Source of the DNA: Dehalobacter sp. DCM
Lineage (GTDB): Bacteria > Bacillota > Desulfitobacteriia > Desulfitobacteriales > Syntrophobotulaceae
Reading direction: 5' to 3'
DNA: 64,000 nt
Assembly (NCBI RefSeq): GCF_024972775.1
Contig: NZ_CP092282.1
Location: 2,783,001-2,847,000, forward strand
Shown here: positions 59,536 to 64,000 of the stretch, piece by piece
How positions within the stretch are numbered: position 1 is the first letter of the stretch
How the letters are laid out: each line of letters starts with the position of its first letter
Notes under the pieces: model-generated
The model's input: only the letters and a program-made list of their open reading frames with translations
Told to the model about the DNA's origin: nothing
The model's database searches: none
Program-made: the position numbers and the translations under genes

Positions 59536-62121
59536 TTATTTCTCCTCCTTGATTCTGTTGGTCAGTTTAACGCCGCTGTCGTCGAATTCACGGTTAAAGG
59601 CATCGGGATATTGCTTGGCTAAGGCTAATACATCCACTTTTTCAACGCCTACAAGATAGCCGCTGGTGACTTCACCGGCGCAATTTTTGGAGGTGGTGTT
59701 GGTCGGGGCAATGAGATTATTGGCCCCGCTGCGGTCACTGACGCCCGGTTCGATCGGGTCAAGACGCGTACCGTGATCCTGCAGGACAACACCCGGCATA
59801 ATTCTTTCTGTTATATACGCGCCGCCTAAAACCCAGCCGCGTTCATTATATACTTTAACAACATCCCCCGATACAATCCCTAAATTCTTTGCATCTTTTG
59901 GATTGATCCAAACAGGTTCATATTTGTAACCGTCGGGACCAACGACTTTGCAGGTGGGAATTTCTCTGAACCACGAAATATCGTCCATATTGGCATGAAC
60001 ACGCCATTTTGGATGGTTGGAGACAATAAGGAACGGATACTTTTGCGCCCTTACCGATTGACGGGTTTCCTGAGGATGGCTTTCACCACTGGCAATATAT
60101 TGGGGATAGGGCTTGCGTTCAACATCATTTGGAAAGTATTTCTCCAGATTCGGACAATAAATTTCGAGTTTGCCGGACGGCGTATTCAACGGATAGGTTT
60201 CCGGATTGCTATAGAAGTTATAGAATCCTGCCGGAACGTCTTGCCAATCTTCTGCTGTTGGCGAAATAATATATTCTTTCTGCTTAAACTCTTCATAGGT
60301 AATTTCATTCTCAGCGCCGGACGTAGCAAAACCGTCCTGTATACACTTTTCAACATCTCGGCCCCGGGTATATTCTTCATATAATCCAAGTTTCTTGGCA
60401 ATTTCACCGACGATTTCCCAGTCGCTCAACGATTCTCCGATATGGTCAATCGCCTGGCCTTCGTAGAATAAGTGATAATAGCTTCCATCTCCGGCATTAA
60501 AACCGATATCTTCCAATTCAAACTTCGTACTTACTGGCAGGATGATATCGGCAAACAGGCAGTCGTTTTCCAGCCAGGGATGTTGAGCCAGTACAAAATC
60601 CAGTCGGTCACTGCGCAGTGCATCAATGAAAGAATTCCCGCCATTCCAGCACGTGGTCCAACAGGGTGTGTCGGTCCAGATCATATGAAGGAAAGGCTCA
60701 CCTTCTTCTTTCGGAAATTGATGGTAAATATACTGATCATACGTCGGCAGCGAATTAATACAGTTGCCGTACCAGGAAAATGTTTCATCGGTCATGATCG
60801 CTTTAGGCACCAATGTTTTCGGTACAAAACGATCCATATAGCCATGAACGCCGCCATTATAAGCATTCATGCAGTGATACATCGTCTCGCCTTTGGGCGT
60901 CGGCACTTGATCCTCAAGACCCATCATGCCCCATTCCAGGAATTTGAATTGATTCCGTCCGGGTTTACCAAGGCCCTGCATGGTTAAAAGAACAACTTCC
61001 ATCCGGCCGGGTTCGTGGGAATAGCAGGAACGAATAAAGGAACCGCCGTTGCAGTGGGCTATCGTCGTTGCGTCTTTATGCCATTTCCGGGCTAAGGCTT
61101 TGATCAGTCTGGCCGGCACACCACAAATCGGCTCTGCCCATTCCGGCGTTTTGACAATACCGTCATCTTCACCCATAACCACTTTTTCTACATACTCAAA
61201 ACCAATCGCATGTGTGTCAATGTATTCTTTGTCATAGAGACCTTCAGTCAGCCAGACATAGGCAATAGCGAATTGAAGTGCGAGGTCTGTATTGGGCAGT
61301 ACAGGTATCCACCGGCCTGCGTGGATCGCTACGGAATAATTGACATCCGGGCAAATATACACGGTCTTGATCCCAATCTCATTAAACCAGAAAGACATCT
61401 GGCTGGGCATTTGCCCGCCCCAACCCCATGGTGTTGTTTCCGGGTCGCATCCCCAGCAAAGAAGCATCTTGGTATTCTTGGAGATATCATAGAAAAGATT
61501 GGCAAGAATACCTTGGCCGGTATGATCCATACCCCAAATATGTTTGGCACCCCAGTACCAGCCTTCCCAACTGTCAGGCTGGCGGGCTTGGATCGTACAG
61601 CCACCCAGCAGTTCAAGAAGCCTGACCTGGCAGCCATGAGTAGCATGAACGACCTTGGTTTCACCATGCCCGTCTTGCTGCGCTAAAATTGAGCCAACAC
61701 CGTATTTTTCGTATTGCCTTTTTATTTCTTTGGCGATAATATCGGTAGCTTCATCCCAGGAAATCCGTTCGAATTTGCTGATTCCTCTATTCTGAGGATT
61801 TCTTTCTCCCTCAGGATTCCAGTCCACTCGTTTCATGGGATAGGGAACACGGTTATTAGAGTACGCCCGTTTCTTATAAGCATAGGCAAATGGAGGCAAG
61901 AGCGATTTCTTGGATGCTTTGAACGTTTTGCCATTCATTTCGATTTCCCAAGGTTTGTATTTCCCCTCCAGGGCATATTCCTTATCGTACCGAAGCGGCC
62001 TTGTCCGTATGATTTTTCCGTCTTTAACATCAACTTCCGCCGTATTCGATCCGGAGCCAAAGCTGCAAAAGCCCAGACTCTTGATAACCGTCTTATCCGC
62101 ACCGAAACCTGTTTTAGCCAT
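59536..62121 (-). CDS. Transhydroxylase-type molybdopterin enzyme, catalytic (alpha) subunit
   Basis: An 861-residue DMSO-reductase-family protein most like the large subunit of pyrogallol-phloroglucinol transhydroxylase (875 residues). It lacks the N-terminal Cys motif for a 4Fe-4S cluster (GFCSFGSGSNTAEVDV), as that enzyme does. Asp183-Ser184-Trp185 in QARQPDSWEGW correspond in position to Asp174, the Mo-ligand Ser175 and Trp176 of the Pelobacter enzyme, and a His in DGHGETK (152) fits His144. No Tat signal, so cytoplasmic. The known reaction moves a hydroxyl from a tetrahydroxybenzene cosubstrate to pyrogallol to make phloroglucinol; related enzymes hydroxylate resorcinol, so the exact substrate is inferred. 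It is the first gene of the pair, with GAAGGAG before its ATG. Confidence 0.9.
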   Translation of the reverse strand: MAKTGFGADKTVIKSLGFCSFGSGSNTAEVDVKDGKIIRTRPLRYDKEYALEGKYKPWEIEMNGKTFKASKKSLLPPFAYAYKKRAYSNNRVPYPMKRVDWNPEGERNPQNRGISKFERISWDEATDIIAKEIKRQYEKYGVGSILAQQDGHGETKVVHATHGCQVRLLELLGGCTIQARQPDSWEGWYWGAKHIWGMDHTGQGILANLFYDISKNTKMLLCWGCDPETTPWGWGGQMPSQMSFWFNEIGIKTVYICPDVNYSVAIHAGRWIPVLPNTDLALQFAIAYVWLTEGLYDKEYIDTHAIGFEYVEKVVMGEDDGIVKTPEWAEPICGVPARLIKALARKWHKDATTIAHCNGGSFIRSCYSHEPGRMEVVLLTMQGLGKPGRNQFKFLEWGMMGLEDQVPTPKGETMYHCMNAYNGGVHGYMDRFVPKTLVPKAIMTDETFSWYGNCINSLPTYDQYIYHQFPKEEGEPFLHMIWTDTPCWTTCWNGGNSFIDALRSDRLDFVLAQHPWLENDCLFADIILPVSTKFELEDIGFNAGDGSYYHLFYEGQAIDHIGESLSDWEIVGEIAKKLGLYEEYTRGRDVEKCIQDGFATSGAENEITYEEFKQKEYIISPTAEDWQDVPAGFYNFYSNPETYPLNTPSGKLEIYCPNLEKYFPNDVERKPYPQYIASGESHPQETRQSVRAQKYPFLIVSNHPKWRVHANMDDISWFREIPTCKVVGPDGYKYEPVWINPKDAKNLGIVSGDVVKVYNERGWVLGGAYITERIMPGVVLQDHGTRLDPIEPGVSDRSGANNLIAPTNTTSKNCAGEVTSGYLVGVEKVDVLALAKQYPDAFNREFDDSGVKLTNRIKEEK

Positions 62122-62389
62122 TGTATCACTCCTTCTTTAATTATCGCATAGGTTGCCCATGGTATAATTTTGCAAGAATCATGCCAACTTTTTACTGTTT
62201 AGTTTTATTGAGTTTTCTAAAAACCAGGCAGGCACACGTTTTTCAAGTTTGCGATCTTTGATCGTTATTGAAAAAAACGTTCCCATAAACGCAAAAATGA
62301 ATAAATAAAATTCACGCGAAAAAATCTTCTACGGGAATTAAATACCATTTAATTATTACATTTTTATTCTATATATGTTTTGAATTGCT

Positions 62390-63310
62390 TTAATGAGTGT
62401 CTTTGATTTCTTTCGGTCGAAATTTTGGCGTATAAACGTCTTTTGCCGAGGAAAGCTCTTGAACAAAGCCATTTTCAAGCCCTATGTAAAAAAAATAATC
62501 GATAATCGTGTCATATTCCCTTTGCCGGAGTCTTCTCGCCAGTTCGGGGTATTCGGGGGCGTTATACATTGGCGTGTATTGACCCATCAGACTGACATAG
62601 ATATCCTTTGGTAAATTGTCGCTTATCCAGTGAAGTATTTGCTTGGTGTTTTCCAATTGTCCGGGCAAAATCAAATGTCGGATAAGCACGCCTTTTTGCA
62701 TCATACCATCGTCATCGAAAACAGGTGATCCAACCTGCGATACCATTTCCAGGATCGCTGCAGATGCCTTCTCAAAATAATCCGATACACCGGAGTACTT
62801 TCTCCCCAATTGATTATCGGCATATTTAATATCAGGCAGGTAGATATCGACCAAACCGTTGAGAGCTTTCAGATCGGCGGCATTTTCATACCCGTTCGAA
62901 TTATAAACCACAGGAATATGCAGTCCACCCTGCCTGGCTAATATCAATGCGTCCCGGATCTGGTAAAGATATTGCGTCGGGGAAACCAGGTTGATATTAT
63001 GCACAGCATGCTCCTGCTGCCCTAACATCATCCGGGCTAACTCGTCAACAGGGATTTCCTCTCCAAAATCCTCCTGGCTGATATCAAAGTTTTGGCAAAA
63101 GACACATCGCATATTGCAATGCGAAAAAAACAGGGTACCGGAGCCTTTTGTTCCGCTGATACACGGTTCTTCCCAATGATGGACAGAAGCGAGCGCCACT
63201 TTCGGGTTCATACCGGCTCGACAAACACCCTTTTTTCCAGCGCTGCGATCGACGGCACAATGCCGCGGACAGGCACTGCAGCTTGTCATTTTTTCTGACA
63301 AAGAATCCAT
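62390..63310 (-). CDS. Radical SAM protein, PflX/COG1313-type activase
   Basis: A ~306-residue radical SAM enzyme. An N-terminal Cys-rich segment (CSACPRHCAVDRSAGKKGVC) is followed by the SAM cluster motif HCNMRCVFCQNFDIS and a partial TIM barrel (VYNSNGYENAADLK; DIYLPDIKYAD; LIRHLILPGQLENTK; YVSLMGQYTPMYNAPEYPEL). It resembles pyruvate-formate-lyase-activase-like proteins of COG1313, whose substrates are mostly unknown. ATG at 63310 fits the GAGG spacing; one at 63316 is also possible. It is monocistronic. A role in activating a glycyl-radical enzyme is possible, but none is in this window. Confidence 0.88.
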   Translation of the reverse strand: MDSLSEKMTSCSACPRHCAVDRSAGKKGVCRAGMNPKVALASVHHWEEPCISGTKGSGTLFFSHCNMRCVFCQNFDISQEDFGEEIPVDELARMMLGQQEHAVHNINLVSPTQYLYQIRDALILARQGGLHIPVVYNSNGYENAADLKALNGLVDIYLPDIKYADNQLGRKYSGVSDYFEKASAAILEMVSQVGSPVFDDDGMMQKGVLIRHLILPGQLENTKQILHWISDNLPKDIYVSLMGQYTPMYNAPEYPELARRLRQREYDTIIDYFFYIGLENGFVQELSSAKDVYTPKFRPKEIKDTH

Positions 63311-63515
63311 TTTCATTACCTCATCTGACCATTAGGCTTACTGCCTATGGATGCAATCATAGGCATATTAATGTCGTGTCTTTTACTACCCATCATAAAA
63401 TATTGTCTATTTTTGCACAACCTTTTTCAAATACCAATTTCATATACCGATTCGTCATCGTATAGCAGATTAAAATCTATGAATCCCCTGCGGATATCCG
63501 ATTTGCATATTATCG

Positions 63516-64000
63516 TTAGTTTTTGGAGGGTGTATAGATTAAACTATTTTCCTTCACACTCAGAAATAATCCATGATCCGTATCTACCGCGGCGTAAAAA
63601 ATATCGGAAATTCTATTCACTTGCCTTTTCTTCAATTCACTATCTAACCATTCCAGACTCAGATTATTTCTTACCAGATTGTGTTCAAAGAGTTGCCCGT
63701 CTTTAATGATTGGCGTCGGCATCCCTTTGTATGCGGTACCGGTATTCATATCCTTCGGTGTTAACGGCAGGTGCTGTGACTTCTTTAAGACACTTAAAAT
63801 CCCATGAGGTTCGAGCACGGCAAACTCAACTTCACCCAAGTCAAAGATCCCCTTGTCTCTCAGCTGTGATTCTAAATTATCCAAATGATAGCGCACCTTT
63901 TTCATGTTCTTGTCCAGAATCTGGCCATTTCTTATCACTACGACCGGTTCACCATCCGCCAATTTTCTGAAGCGAAGATTTTTTAGGTTGAGGAAATCAA
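63516..64000 (-). CDS. DUF421/YetF-type membrane protein, C-terminal part (runs off the window)
   Basis: The frame is open from the window end to the stop at 63516 and gives about 161 residues of the soluble C-terminal part of a DUF421 (YetF-like) protein: FRKLADGEPVVVIRNGQIL, then MKKVRYHLDNLESQLRDKGI, DLGEVEFAVLEPHGILSVLK and a second, similar repeat (GMPTPIIKDGQLFEHNLVRN, LEWLDSELKKRQV). The N-terminal membrane part lies beyond the window. A TTG at 63962 is not the true start, because the family sequence continues upstream of it. Role unknown; family members are linked to stress or spores in Bacillus. Confidence 0.85.
   Translation of the reverse strand, partial: DFLNLKNLRFRKLADGEPVVVIRNGQILDKNMKKVRYHLDNLESQLRDKGIFDLGEVEFAVLEPHGILSVLKKSQHLPLTPKDMNTGTAYKGMPTPIIKDGQLFEHNLVRNNLSLEWLDSELKKRQVNRISDIFYAAVDTDHGLFLSVKENSLIYTPSKN

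Overview
The window looks like the chromosome of a strictly anaerobic, low-to-mid GC Firmicute of the Clostridia, most like the Peptococcaceae/Desulfitobacteriaceae. Supporting signs are AGGAGG-type ribosome sites, frequent TTG/GTG starts, a T-box leader, a hybrid cluster protein, a ComFB protein, a fused clostridial-type PurL, and several corrinoid, molybdenum and Fe-S enzymes. I cannot fix the species. No rRNA, tRNA, CRISPR array, prophage or intact transposase was seen.

Layout. 1-2.8 kb: an ABC importer resembling thiXYZ (thiamine-pyrimidine precursor). 2.9-8.7 kb: a sigma-54 activator, ComFB, a GlsB-type membrane protein, NAD synthetase and a diguanylate cyclase. 8.9-11.9 kb: a TIM-barrel/acyl-CoA synthetase fusion lying behind a T-box leader and what looks like the tail of a deleted membrane protein. 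12-20.7 kb: lipid kinase, lgt, a cytidylate-kinase-like/nuclease-like fusion, an HPRT-like protein, hcp, a universal stress protein, a DJ-1 protein set between two copies of a ~320-bp structured repeat, a wrecked PAS-protein gene, and a DUF445 protein. 20.9-31.3 kb: a soluble chemoreceptor, a MoxR/unknown/VWA-metallopeptidase operon, and the first xanthine-dehydrogenase-family molybdenum hydroxylase (three genes). 31.4-42.7 kb: purL, a PadR-regulated membrane operon, a TraB protein, an esterase/acyltransferase/DUF6320 operon and a second diguanylate cyclase. 43-64 kb: a catabolic island with an SDR, a DUF169 protein, a TetR regulator, a GPH-type transporter, a three-gene corrinoid methyl-transfer (O-demethylase-like) set, a chemoreceptor of unusual domain order, a second molybdenum hydroxylase on the minus strand, an IclR regulator, a pyrogallol-phloroglucinol transhydroxylase-like pair, a radical SAM protein and a partial DUF421 protein.

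How the genes may work together (inference). The O-demethylase set, the transhydroxylase, the two molybdenum hydroxylases, the SDR and the transporter fit anaerobic use of methoxylated and polyhydroxylated aromatics: demethylation feeding methyl-tetrahydrofolate, then rearrangement and reduction of the ring. The MoxR/VWA operon next to the first molybdenum hydroxylase recalls CoxD/CoxE, the maturation factors of CO dehydrogenase.

The most striking feature is the flavin subunit of both molybdenum hydroxylases. Each carries a complete glutamate-synthase-small-subunit (GltD)-like NAD(P)H oxidoreductase module inserted inside its FAD-binding fold. The 1,430 bp encoding that module appear identical between the two inverted copies 22 kb apart, while the flanking protein parts have clearly diverged. 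A decayed, internally deleted relic of the VWA gene, with the tail of its upstream partner, lies just downstream of the second copy, so the whole module was probably once present twice.
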